NCBI GenBank assembly: GCA_016271365.2
Contig: CM057458.1
Location: 197,752,501-197,816,500, forward strand
Direction of reading: 5' to 3'
DNA length: 64,000 nt
Source: Neoceratodus forsteri
Taxonomy: Eukaryota > Chordata > Ceratodontiformes > Ceratodontidae
Shown here: in pieces, positions 54,576 through 64,000 of the stretch
Position numbering within the stretch: position 1 is the stretch's first letter
Layout of the letters: each line of letters starts with the position of its first letter
Program-made: the position numbers and the translations under genes
The notes under the pieces: model-generated
Told to the model about the DNA's origin: nothing
Databases searched by the model: none
What the model saw: the letters and a program-made list of their open reading frames with translations, nothing else

Positions 54576-54980
54576 AGACATTCCATGGGACTAGCCTTAC
54601 AGAGAATATTATTCAAGTGTTAGTTTAACAGAATTATTAAATGGGTTACAAGTTTTTAAATTCAAAATTTATTTTTTTAGTATTTGTATGCCCTGACAAG
54701 GAGGAATCCACCCTCGAAATATTGGCTTTTTGTACTAATACTGTTACCAGCTTGATGAGAATACTGTAACTGAAGTAAGTCACACAAAGGGAGAGTGAGT
54801 CTAATTTCGCCAGATTTGGTTAAGTACCCAAAATGGCTTCAGCCATGGGAAAGCAACCCCTGTGGATTTGTACCCATCCAGAATGTCTGTAAAGGGGTAT
54901 GTAACCCTTTTTTGGAATAGCTTTAGCGGGACTGAAATGGACTCAAATGTTAAGTAGAGATTTGCACTGAAGGACACTGG
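54576..54980. other. AT-rich spacer, nothing recognised
   Basis: No coding motif. The string CAAGGAGGAATCCACCCTCG near 54700 resembles a segment common near the ends of some repeats, but no family can be named. Confidence 0.45.
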
Positions 54981-54984
54981 GCCA

Positions 54985-56090
54985 TGCTCAGTGGGCAGCT
55001 CCTGAATCGATCACTGGTAGAGGAGCAGAGTTTCAGAGAAGGCCATGGACTCGTGGTCAGTGGACCCTGCAACAAAAAAAAAAAGCCTTTGACTGTTTCT
55101 CACCAGGGACCACCTGGGTATATTTGCCAGGGATGATCTGCACCAACAACCAGCCTGACAAGTCGGTGACTGAACAAGCCTCCTTAGTCGAAGTATCCAC
55201 CTTCAGCTGCAGTGGTGGCAGCTCCACCCAAATAGGTGGAGAAGGGCAGGGCACCACTGGAGACTGCCAGGTGACCAGAGGTCCAGAAGGGAGAGCCCTA
55301 ACTTGCCCTGCGATGGCCAACTATTGCCAGAGGAGCTCCTCATAGCGCCTGTGCAGTTTGAGACGCGCCTCTTCTCCCCCAAGGATGTCAAGGAGCATCG
55401 ACGGCAATGGAAGCCTTCCAGGTGGTTGTGGTATGCCACATGTCTGCCTATGTTAAGCAGCATGGGTGTGGAAGGCTCAACCGCTGGTGGAGGCTGCCCC
55501 TGCTGAAGTACCAGATAGGGACACTAACCGAACCCTGTCCTCTTGAGTGAGGACTGGTCGCACAGGGCCTGCAAGATCAATCCTTCAACCTCATCCAACA
55601 ACTGCCTACAGGCCCAAGGAAAATCTTCCGTAGCCTGATCAACATGAGTCAAAGTCAACTGGCTCAACAAAGGGGAACTGAAGAGCCCTCGACCTGCCTC
55701 ACGACCGAAAGGTACAGGAGGACCGCAATCTCTCCTGGTCCCATGACCACATTTGTGTTTGGAACTATAGTGGGCAGGGCTCTCCTCCAGGGACTGAATA
55801 GCCAAACACGTGCCCTGGAAGCCAGGAGCAGTGCTGAGATCCAGGAGGTGCCTGCCGCTTCAGCCTCAAGGGCCACAACCTGCTGAGCAGACCCAGCCAC
55901 AGCGAAGTCCTTCTTGTGGCCCTTAGGGAGGTCCTTCGGATCTCATTGCGAAATCCTACCCAGGGAGATCCGGAGCTTACAGTTTTAAAGGGACCCAGGA
56001 AGCATGCTGAGACAAAGGCACACCTAGCCATCTTGTGCTGCCCACCCAGGCAATACATGCAAGAATTGTGCAAGCCTGTGACTGACGTCT
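54985..56090 (-). pseudogene. Decayed DIRS-like gag fragment
   Basis: Read from 56090 leftwards, one frame gives HNSCMYCLGGQHKMARCAF, matching the C-x2-CLG-x2-H cluster at the start of DIRS gag. Hydrophilic frames follow (55524-55805 and 55203-55463) with no further certain motif. No ITR was found. It is assigned on the Cys/His motif and position alone. Confidence 0.5.
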
Positions 56091-56241
56091 TCTGCTGGCA
56101 CTAAATGCAAAACTTGAACACCAGCTTCCACTGCTCCATCGAAGGTCTTAGAGGGAAGTCAAAGGAACAGAGTAAAGAAATCCCAGTAACTCAAAAACTT
56201 GAGCTTAGCTTATAGATATCTGTCAAATCAAACTGTTCCAG

Positions 56242-56437
56242 TGGAACCTCTAATTGGCCAGGGCACATGATATAAGCAATGAAGCAAGAGTGGATTCCCC
56301 AAAAGATATAGAGAAAGCAGAGAAACCACAGCTCAGAATGGCAAGTAAAATGTAATGCCTTTCCTGACCGATGAGATGTCACTTTGTTGCAGTGGTCAGG
56401 CTTGATCATAATTCAGCTGAACAATGAGACCAAGAAC
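56242..56437 (+). repeat. 200-bp direct repeat, copy 1
   Basis: From TG-GAACCTCTAATTGGCCAG to GAGACCAAGAAC. The second copy is at 56702-56902, with about 90% identity by eye. The origin is unknown. Confidence 0.85.
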
Positions 56438-56701
56438 CCCTCTAATAATTTAAAATAAGTAAAAATACTGGTGTTATTTGAATAAATTGCAGGCTTTCAA
56501 GCAGCAGAGAGAGTGTGTGGGTGTGTGTGTGGGGGAGAATGGCCACTGGTACCATAATTGTGTGCTTTTGTTTGGTCACACACAAGGTGCAACCCTATAA
56601 ATCTTATAAAGATATTGTAAATGTGATGGGTTGAGCTTGCCAAACTCTTTAAACTTAATTGCATGCAGAAGAACTGTGGCCCTCTAACTGGTAAGCTCCC
56701 C

Positions 56702-56902
56702 TGTGAACCTCTAATTGGCCAGGTCACATGATATAAACAATGAAGCCAGAAAATGGATTACCCATAAGATACAGAGAAAGCAGAGGAACCACAGCTCAGA
56801 ATGGCAAGGTAAAATGTTATGCCTTTCCTGACCGATGAGGTAATCACTTGGTTGCAGTGGTCAGGCTTGATCATAATTCAGCTGAAAGATGAGACCAAGA
56901 AC
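56702..56902 (+). repeat. 200-bp direct repeat, copy 2
   Basis: Copy of 56242-56437. The 264 bp between the copies contain a short GT run (56516-56532) and no gene. Copy 2 ends where the LINE tail begins. Confidence 0.85.
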
Positions 56903-56904
56903 TA

Positions 56905-58311
56905 ATTTATTTGGAAAATGTTTCACCAGGAAAGACAACATGAGCTGTAAACAGCTCATTTCCAGAAGCATCCTGGGTGGGGTGGTAACAAGAATTGTAA
57001 GAAAAGGCAAACACATAGCAATAACAGAGCAATACAGGTACAATTACTAAAACAAAAGTGTAGTACAATTACACAGCAGAACCGGCCAGGGTAAACAAAA
57101 CCAGGTTCAGATATAACATACATTGCATTAACCCTAGAGCAGGTGATCCAGTAGGGTAAAGGGTAGAGGATGGATAACACATTTGAAGTGCTAGAAGTAG
57201 CAGGCTGAGCACACGATTCGAAGTGCTATTATATACCCAAGGGAAGGCAATTATAAGACAAGTGGGGAAGTGGCCAGGTGAGGGGTAGAAGGTGGGGGGG
57301 GTGGAACAGGAAGAGAGAGGGACAGCCAAGATCTAACCCCTTCAGGATGCTGAGAAACCTGCAAGGGAGACAGGATCAGACAAAAAGAGAGGGGAAAGAA
57401 AGGGGAGGTAGAGAAGAGAGGGGCAGAGGATCAGGAGGGGAGGAGAGAGAGAGGGAAGTAGATAGGTTGGGGGCTACTTGATTTGAAGGTGGGGGGAATG
57501 GAGAGGGGAAGGGAGAAAGCTAATCTATACCCGCTCAGGATGCAGAGAACCCTGCAAGGGGGTCAGGATTAGAAAGTGGGGGGAGGAAGAGGGGTGAAGA
57601 GAGGAGCCAGGATCTATACTCCTTCAGGATGACAGAGAGGCCTGCAAGGGGGGGAGGAGACAGGACCAGGCAGAAAAGGAGGAAGAAGAGGGGGACTGGG
57701 AGGAGGAGTGGAATGTGGCAGGTGACTGAAGGGGAGGAGAGGGATAAGGAATAGGGAGGCTGGAGAAAATAGGGGTAAACCAGGAATGGAAAAAGGGAAC
57801 GATCGGCGGGGGACAGCTGTAGGTGTCGAAATAGCACAGTAGGCTGTGGATGGTAATAGAGAGTCGAAATGGCACAGCAGGTTGTGGTAGGGGGTGGGAG
57901 GATGGGGTATAATAGGTGGTAGCATGTGAGGAAGTAATTAGAGGAAGGGTTCAGTTAGAAGACAGGAGGTAAGTCAGGGAAAGAGGAGTAGGAGATAGTG
58001 CGCAAGGGTGGGGAGGGTTGCGAAGGGGGGCTAGTAACAAGTACAGTTAGGAGAACAGAAGTAAAGTAGGGCTAAAGGAAAATGCACCAGAGTTGGGAGC
58101 ATTGAAGGGGGCCAAGAACAAGTGCAGTTAGGGGAACAGAAATTATGAAGGGCTAAGGAGATTGAACATGGAGAAGACGAAAGTCTGACAGAGTGTGGCA
58201 GTGAGTTCCAAAGCTTTGGGAAAAGGTAAGAGAAAGCTCCCTGGCCTATGGAGGTAGAGTGACAAGGAATAGCTACAGTGTGTGTGTCAGTGGCTCTGAG
58301 AGGGGCGCGAG
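56905..58311 (-). mobile_element. L2-like LINE, C-terminal coding end and long 3' UTR
   Basis: On the minus strand the coding end is near 58170-58310: APLRATDTHT, then GQGAFSYLFPKLWNSLPHSVR, the conserved C-terminal block of L2/CR1-type LINE ORF2. The part upstream of it lies at 63838-64000, beyond the hAT insertion. The 3' UTR contains the GA-rich repeats at 57270-57760 and ends with a TTTCCTGGTGAAACATTTTC tail near 56905. Confidence 0.75.
57318..57760. repeat. GA-rich minisatellite in the LINE 3' UTR
   Basis: Irregular units with the core CTTCAGGATG...GAGA...CCTGCAAGGG start near 57340, 57530 and 57620, separated by purine-rich DNA. Shorter tandem units follow near 57840-57890 and 58020-58170. 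Confidence 0.65.
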
Positions 58312-59255
58312 CAGGGCCGGATTGGGGGGGGGGACAAATGGGGCAAATGTCCCAGGCCCCCCGCCATAGACTGGCCCCCCGGCAAAGACTAGTCCAGTAG
58401 CTGAAGGCGAGAGAGGCTTTAAGATTTGTTAAATCTGCACTCGCCCCCGAGTCAAAAATCAAGCACCCCCATAGGCACCCTGGCAGATCGCCGATAAAAT
58501 GCTGTGAAAGAAAAGCGACTGTAGAGGCATTTAAAAAATATAAAGCCCCCCCACCACCACAGATAGGCCCCCCGGCCCGGGGGCAGCTAGAGAGACCTGG
58601 CAGGCACGGCTAGTCTAGTCTGTGGACTGCACACACACAACAAAAAATATGGGACCCCTAACTGTTGAGCTTTGCTCTGTGGCGCGGCTGGACTGAGGCC
58701 CATTTTGTACTCCCATCTCCTGTTGGGCTGCTGTGCCTATTGAGATTTGTTTTCTTTTCTGTAAATGCAGGCAAGGCTGCAGTTAGGGCCCGGGTTGTTA
58801 TGGCTACCAAAACAAAGCAAACACCTACCTAGGCTGCTGCCAGGACTTTCCATTTTGTTGAGTATGAGTGACGAGTCCGACCGGACCTGGCTTGGGAGGG
58901 GGGGGCACGCAATGTAAGGAGCCTCTAGTCTCTCCGTCCATGCTTGCATCAACTCTTTCATTTTCCCACAGCAGCAGCACCGATTCCGGGAGGATTTGGA
59001 TGGACTAGAGAGCAGCCGTAGGATAGTCGGACCCGGCCGTTCCGTACTGGGACAGAGACAGTTTGCCATCCGCATGCCCGCACTATACAGAATACACCAC
59101 TCTAAGAGCTACTAAATGATCGTGCACTCTAAGCTGACTCTGACTGCTGCTAAACTAAAGAGTTTTCAAATGGAGCGCCGAGCAGCAGCAGACAGCTTGA
59201 GTGCAGAAAGTGGCTTAGAAAACCAGCCAACCAAAGCTCCAAAAGTGTAATTGGG

Positions 59256-59410
59256 CCAATCAGAGTAGGGAGGAGATCAGCTTGTGATTGGTTCAGTTAG
59301 GAGAACCAATCACAAGTCTGCCTTAAAATGTGCGGTGGGAAAACTAAACAAAGGGCACACTTGGCTACTTTGCCCTATAAATTGGGGCTTTCAGTCCCAG
59401 CTCAGCCAGA
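59256..59410 (+). promoter_or_regulatory. TATA/CCAAT promoter-like block
   Basis: CCAAT elements lie at 59256-59260, 59287-59291 (inverted) and 59306-59310. CTATAAAT follows at 59375-59382, about 30 bp before a pyrimidine/CAG start region near 59408. A possible first exon runs to a donor-like TTTGAG|GTAGGC near 59706. The spacing fits an RNA polymerase II promoter, perhaps that of the parental hAT. Confidence 0.5.
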
Positions 59411-60584
59411 CATCAGAGCTGTCATCATTACCTGAAGACATTCAAACAGGAAGAGGAACTGAAGAAAGAAGGCAGTCCAGAAGGGCATCATCATCTGGAG
59501 CTCCAGACCATACCAACGATCAGCAGGACAAACCCTACTTCACCAGCCGACGGAGAGAACCAGGAGCTCAGACACTTTTTGTACCAGAGACCGCCAGTGG
59601 AGACACTGTTCCTGAACTTAGAGATCCTTCAGTGACAGTCTGACTCAGTAACAGCACACCATTTGTGTTATATTATCTACAGGAGGAAGCAGCAGAGTTT
59701 ATTTGAGGTAGGCTCAGGCTGGTGGTGTTCATATAGTTGTTCTATTTATTTATTTTGAAGTAAATGTCATGACAAATTAAGCCAGATTTTTTTTTTGGGG
59801 TGGGGGGGTATACTAGTATTTAAGTTTTACAACTATAAAAAGTTTCATGGAAACTGACAGGAGGACACATGTTAACAGGATCATCCAATTATTTGCATAT
59901 TTGTTAATATATTTATTTTTTCCATGAAAGACATAATTAGCTGGAACAGCTTGCTTCCAGCTGTGTCCATGCTTCAATTATGTACTGGATTATCCTGTTG
60001 TATACATCTGCCAACCCCCCCCCCACCCACAAAAAAAAAAAACCTACACAGTGTCAGTCTCTATGAAGGTATTTACAGTTTAACTTTAAAATACTAGTAT
60101 GACCACAGGACCCGACATATTCTGAGCTCAGGAAATCTGGTCTCAGGAGCTTGTGGATCAGAGCAAAACCACATTTCAACATGGCTGTCAATTGTGCACA
60201 TTCACTTCTGTGTTTATTTTCCTGGCAGTGCTGGCACTGACTGTTGAATACGGTACATTGGAACTGGAACTGATAGGTACTGTACCAAGCTGTTTTACCT
60301 CATCATGCTTACAGTTCCAATGCACCATGATTCGGTTGAATTGGCTTCTGCTGTAATGTTTTTAAGATAATTTCACTGACGTCTGTCTGCCACTGCAGAA
60401 AAACATTTGGTTTGCTTGCAGATTGTGTCAAGTACATTACTGTATTATGGTGAGATAATTGATCCTAGTTTGTTCTAAGAAGACAAAGAATTGTGTGTAC
60501 AACAATCTTTGTTTATTTGTAGTCCTTCTGGTCCATTGGAACTGCACACTTCTGTACAATGAGTACATACAGTAACTTACTGTA
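59411..60584. other. hAT interior, no gene recognised
   Basis: It contains the end of a 119-codon plus-strand frame (59284-59643, Gln/Ser/Arg-rich, no motif recognised) and AT-rich DNA with a T-run, a G-run and a C/A-rich run (60017-60043). Nothing else can be supported. Confidence 0.4.
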
Positions 60585-60750
60585 CTGTCCTTTGGAGAAG
60601 GATGCATACATCATAGTAAAGAACTGTTTATTTTTATTTTCTGTTTTTCTTAAAATAAACTTGTGCCCAAATCTAGGTGGGTGGGTGGGAGGATGACAAT
60701 GCAAGAACTGCCTAAACTGGTAATTTTCATGGTTACAATATAAGCAGTAA
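60585..60750 (+). repeat. Direct repeat unit 1 in hAT interior
   Basis: Shares ATAAACTTGTGCCCAAATCT, GCAAGAACTGC and a TACAATATAA block with 61399-61540, in the same order. Confidence 0.65.
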
Positions 60751-60811
60751 GTTACTGTATGTATGCATGGTACAGAACCAGAAGTGTGCAGTTTCAATGT
60801 TCATGATAAGG

Positions 60812-60840
60812 TAGTGTGTCTATGTATGTGTGTCTATGTA

Positions 60841-60895
<55 letters not shown>

Positions 60896-60915
60896 GTGTG
60901 TGTGTGTGTGTGTAT
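60812..60915. repeat. (TG)n(TA)n microsatellite
   Basis: GTGTGTCTATGTATG units are followed by about 20 TA repeats and a second TG run. The open frame across it is only a by-product of the repeat. Confidence 0.95.
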
Positions 60916-60926
60916 TTTGTTTTTTT

Positions 60927-61098
60927 TACCAGGAGAGACACTAAGCTGGAAGGTTGTTTCCAGGTGCGACCTGGGAGTACAAGAATGTTAAGTGACTTAC
61001 TCAGGGTCACCCAGTATGCAAGTGGGGGCTGTGGGATTCAAACCTAGGTCTCCAGGTTTGCAGCTCACAGCCTTAAACCACTGTACTATACTGCCTCT
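60927..61098 (+). mobile_element. MIR-like (CORE) SINE
   Basis: Second copy of the SINE at 33783-33958, with GTTAAGTGACTTACTCAGGG, GGGATTCAAACC and CACTGTACTATACTGCCTC. Confidence 0.85.
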
Positions 61099-61895
61099 GT
61101 AATACAGTTCTGCTGTAAAATTTGCTAAGCCCTCAGCACTGTCTGTTGTTGTAGTAGTAGTAGTAGCTAGTTTTTTCTTCTTCTTATTTCAAAACAGCTG
61201 TTAACCAGTTAATATTGACAGGGAAAATAATTACCAGTAGCTGCCAAAAAACTAGACAGCCAGCCTACCAGCCAAGTAAATGTGTGCCTAGGTAAACCAA
61301 GAAATCAGGCATGAACAAATGTAGCAAAAAGTACAGAATGTGTCCTCATTAACGAGCCACACACAGAACAGAAGGCAAGTTGGACGTGGAAATACATATC
61401 CTTTTGGAATAGGATGTATCACACACTGTTTATTTTTTTTCCTTAAAATAAACTCATGATTACATTTGAGCCCAAATCTGAAAGGACAAAATGCAAGAAC
61501 TGCATTAGCTGGTCATTTGTATTGCTACAATATAAACACTTGTTATTTCCACATCCAACTTGCCTTCTGTTCTGTAGCTGGTTAATAAGGACATTCGCTG
61601 GCTGCATTCGTTCATGCTTGATTTCTTGGTTTACCTAGGCACACATCTACTTGGCTGGCAGCCTAGTTTGTTGGCAGCTACTCGTAATTATATTCCTTGG
61701 CAACATTAACAGATTGTTAAGCTGGCTGGCTGGCTAGTTTTTTGGGTAACTACTGGTAGTGGTAGTTATATTCCCAGGCAACAGTAACTGAGTGTTATTT
61801 AGAAAATGTTCATGACATAATAAGAAAAAAAAACACTGGCTACTGCTGCGGTGTTGACAGCATAGCAAATTTTACAGCAGAATCTAACTGTATTA
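61099..61895. repeat. Long inverted repeat in hAT interior
   Basis: The outer arms AATACAGTTCTGCTGTAAAA (61102-61121) and TTTTACAGCAGAATCTAACT (61870-61889) pair, as do the inner arms at 61228-61395 and 61545-61690 (for example GTGCCTAGGTAAACCAAG with CTTGGTTTACCTAGGCAC). The middle (61399-61540) is direct repeat unit 2. Confidence 0.8.
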
Positions 61896-61926
61896 TGGGC
61901 TATTTGTATAAGACTTGTCAAAGGAC

Positions 61927-62478
61927 ATTTCCGATGTAAGGTATTGAGCTTTATAGCCCAATACCTTATATCGTCGTGAGCTCACTGCTACCACATTTTG
62001 GAGTTTTAGTAAGGAAGGGATCACTGGGGCTGAGCCCACGGCCAGCTGATCCCTTCCAAATTCCTGATGAGCCCGCTCTGTCCCAGCTCTCAGAATTTGT
62101 GACATGTGGCCAGGGAGAGCATGGAGCGAGCCCCATGCAAGTCTACGGGGGCTGTTTTAAATATTGTATTTTAGTCATTTTTAAACACTCCTAGAGGAAA
62201 AGTAAAGCAGTTGCATAACTAGTAGGGTCCTATGGACTTATATGGGGCTTGCCCCATGCTCTCCCTGGCCACACATCACAAATTCTGAAAGCACAGGGGT
62301 GGAGTTGAGGTGGAGCGGACTCATCAGGAAGTTGGAAGGGATTGGCTGGCTGTGGATTTGGCACCAGTTACGATCCCTTCCCCTACTAAAATTACTGACT
62401 TCAAAATTCGGTAGCAGTGAGCTCATGCTGCTATAAGGTATTGGGCTATGAAACCCAATACCTTATAGCACACGTCGG
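61927..62478. mobile_element. Foldback (MITE-like) element
   Basis: A palindrome of about 550 bp. The left arm starts TTTCCGATGTAAGGTATTG and runs to 62185. The right arm, from about 62220 to 62478, is its reverse complement with scattered changes (GGCCAGGGAGAGCATGG and GTGAGCTCA.GCTGC blocks are shared). Each arm begins with its own small hairpin (AAGGTATTG/CAATACCTT). No coding capacity. Confidence 0.8.
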
Positions 62479-62639
62479 AAACTCACTTTAAATATGAGAA
62501 GACTATATATGTAGAGTGTGTGTGTGTGTATTCATTGATTCTTCAGAAATAAATTCCCAATTCTTGTAGGAGCCATCCAGCTTGTAGTCTAAGTTATAGC
62601 TTATATTTGTTGTGTTAGCCCAGAAACATACACCAGCAC

Positions 62640-63200
62640 TGTGATTTGAGACAGAATATACTTTCATACTAAGATGCCAGCAGAAGAATGCATATTTGGT
62701 CTATCTAGTCTGCTTATATTGCAGGGTCAGGAGCTTGAGCTACTGTTTCTGCCCCTCCCACTCTTCCCATCCTCCCTACCCATGATCCTTCCCCCATGCC
62801 TATCCCAGCCTCTTTTGAAGCCACTCACTGTGTTAAATTAGATCACCTCACTTCCAGCAGCACATTCAAAGTGTCAGCCACCCTCTCTGTGAAGAAGTGC
62901 TTCCTGACGACCTTCCTAATCCTCATACCCTGACTGCCCCCTTGTGTTATGGTTGCCACTCAATTTAAAGAGACCCTTCTTCTCCACCTTATTTTTCCCT
63001 TTCAGGTATCTGAAGGTCCCAATCATGTTTTCTCTCCCTCTCCCTCTCTCTCTCTCACCTGTCCTCCAGGGTGTACACGTTCAGTGCCCTCGACCTCTCT
63101 AATTTTTGCAACAAGTCTGTTTAGGTCATTTTTCTCGGCTAAGATAATTGCAGTCTGCCTAATCAGTAGAGGTACCAACACAAGTGAGGTTATCAGATTA
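62640..63200 (-). mobile_element. CR1/L2-type LINE 3' fragment
   Basis: On the minus strand decayed frames read NDLNRLVAKIREVEGTERVH (63130), a GTFRYLKG-like piece, RIRKVVRKHFFTERVAD (62900) and VASKEAGIGM (62810), the order found at the C-terminal end of CR1/L2 ORF2. It is a short, old copy. Confidence 0.65.
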
Positions 63201-63339
63201 AAAGACACGGCTGTCTTTATTTTCAGTTTGGCTTTTTTTTAAGGTTATAAGGCAGGGTGAGCGGGTCAAGAAATGCAAACAAACACGTTTTGCTGTCGTG
63301 TAACACCAGTATGGTGGGCAGTCAATTTCTCATTCTTTA

Positions 63340-63388
63340 AAACAAAAAAGGGATGTGAATAAAAAACAAAAAAGGGATATGAATAAAA
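63340..63388 (+). repeat. 24-bp unit in two tandem copies
   Basis: AAAACAAAAAAGGGATGTGAATAA followed by the same unit with one change (GATATG). Confidence 0.85.
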
Positions 63389-63837
63389 CTACCAGCTGCA
63401 TCAACAGTCCCTACAGAATGTGAACAATCAAAATGTTTTTTTTTTTTAACACTTTGAGGCTTAAGGGGTTTCAGTGTCCCTTTAAGCAGCTGGTGAGGCA
63501 ATTGTTTGGAAGACCTAACTAGTGTTTTATCTTCAATAAAGACCCAAACTCACCACAGAGCATCTAGACCCCAGAGCTACCCTGGCCTTCATGTCACATG
63601 ACAGGTGTGTGTGTGCAATAGAGTGTTGTACCTCAAGATACTTTTTTCTCCTGTGAATAATGGGTGTTTTCTCCCTTATGGTGATTGTTATGGTTAATAA
63701 GCTAAAACTATAATAAAATACTCGGTAAATGTTGCACAAAATAAACATTTTTGTATGAAAAGTTGGGTGTTTTACATGGCCACCCGAGCTGAGTGTCCCA
63801 GGCCCCCCCTAAGGCTTAACCTGGCCCTGGGCGCTAG

Positions 63838-64000
63838 GAGGGAGGTGGAGCAAAGAGTAAGGAGAGGTATGAGGGGAGAGTCCCAAACCAGAATTTAGAA
63901 GTGAACTTGGTGCAGTGAGAGAGATGCCTGCATTCAAGGGAGGGGAAAGCTAGAGAACGATACAAAGTACAGTGATGTGTGAGGGAAGGGGAATCAAGAG
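63838..64000 (-). mobile_element. L2-like LINE, part upstream of the hAT insertion
   Basis: On the minus strand it reads NSGLGLSPHTSPYSLLHLPPS and continues across the hAT as APLRATDT at 58311. It extends beyond the window. Confidence 0.65.

Larger units (their letters stand above)
58312..63829. mobile_element. hAT-type DNA transposon, 5.5 kb, no transposase recognised
   Basis: The ends are CAGGGCCGGATT (58312) and, inverted, CAGGGCCAGGTT (63829), the terminal pattern of many hAT elements. They are flanked by 8-bp target copies GGCGCGAG (58304-58311) and GGCGCTAG (63830-63837). Both ends have G-rich subterminal runs with GTCCCAGGCCCCCC. Removing it joins the LINE frame (PPSAPLRATD). The interior holds other repeats and a promoter-like block, but no BED finger or hAT dimerisation motif was seen. 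Confidence 0.78.

Noticed and set aside
1..56100. Gypsy-type or retroviral origin for the RT/RNase H genes
   Set aside because: No LTRs, protease or DDE integrase. Instead YR genes, inverted repeats and ICRs are present, which define DIRS.
57278..57925. Open frames rich in Arg/Gly or Pro/Ser/Leu
   Set aside because: These are translations of the GA-rich minisatellite on both strands, with no motif.
60763..61047. 94-codon open frame over the TG/TA microsatellite
   Set aside because: It is produced by the simple repeat and the adjoining SINE, and the protein is low complexity (CVCVYIYIYI).

Overview
The window looks like intergenic or intronic DNA from a large, repeat-rich vertebrate genome, most likely an amphibian such as a salamander or caecilian. 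That is inferred from the repeat mix: many DIRS-type tyrosine-recombinase retrotransposons, CR1/L2-type LINE fragments, MIR-like SINEs with the conserved core, a hAT DNA transposon and a foldback element. No intact host gene is visible. One possible 190-bp host exon is seen at 33264-33453 on the minus strand.

About 80% of the first 56 kb is nested DIRS elements, nearly all on the minus strand. Two groups occur. The ITR/gag 'A-type' elements are A (1-11555), F (23365-32410), D1 (34313-39964), D2 (39965-54575) and the fragments G1-G3 (13.5-17.1 kb). The 'B-type' elements are B (4320-9940), C (17693-23364), E (25324-30958, plus strand) and H (40151-48172). Each nearly complete copy is about 5.6-6 kb and has the classic layout: inverted terminal repeats, gag, an RT/RNase H ORF that overlaps a tyrosine recombinase (YR) ORF, and an internal complementary region (ICR) that repeats the two outer ends fused together. 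B sits inside the gag of A, E inside the gag of F, and H inside the 3' ITR region of D2. D1 and D2 lie head to tail. H in turn carries a CR1/L2 LINE and a 1.2-kb insertion holding the 3' end of a third DIRS family (K, plus strand). Several ICRs are split by retroposon tails.

The insertions can be read at base level. E in F and H in D2 each show the trinucleotide TTC at both edges and at the joint of the ICR, as expected if the YR crosses a circular intermediate into a target at a 3-base identity. Removing E restores the F gag reading frame exactly. All copies carry frameshifts or stops, so none looks autonomous. D1 is the best preserved: YLDD RT, RNase H and YR R/HxxR/Y residues are present, with a frameshift in RT, a small deletion in YR and a deleted gag start.

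From 54.6 kb on, DIRS sequence gives way to a decayed gag fragment (55.0-56.1 kb), a 200-bp direct repeat, an L2-like LINE 3' region with GA-rich minisatellites (56.9-58.3 kb) and a 5.5-kb hAT-type insertion (58312-63829) with TIRs and an 8-bp target duplication that splits the LINE coding region. The hAT element itself contains a TATA/CCAAT promoter-like block, a MIR-like SINE, a long inverted repeat, a 550-bp foldback element and a CR1-like fragment. No transposase was recognised.
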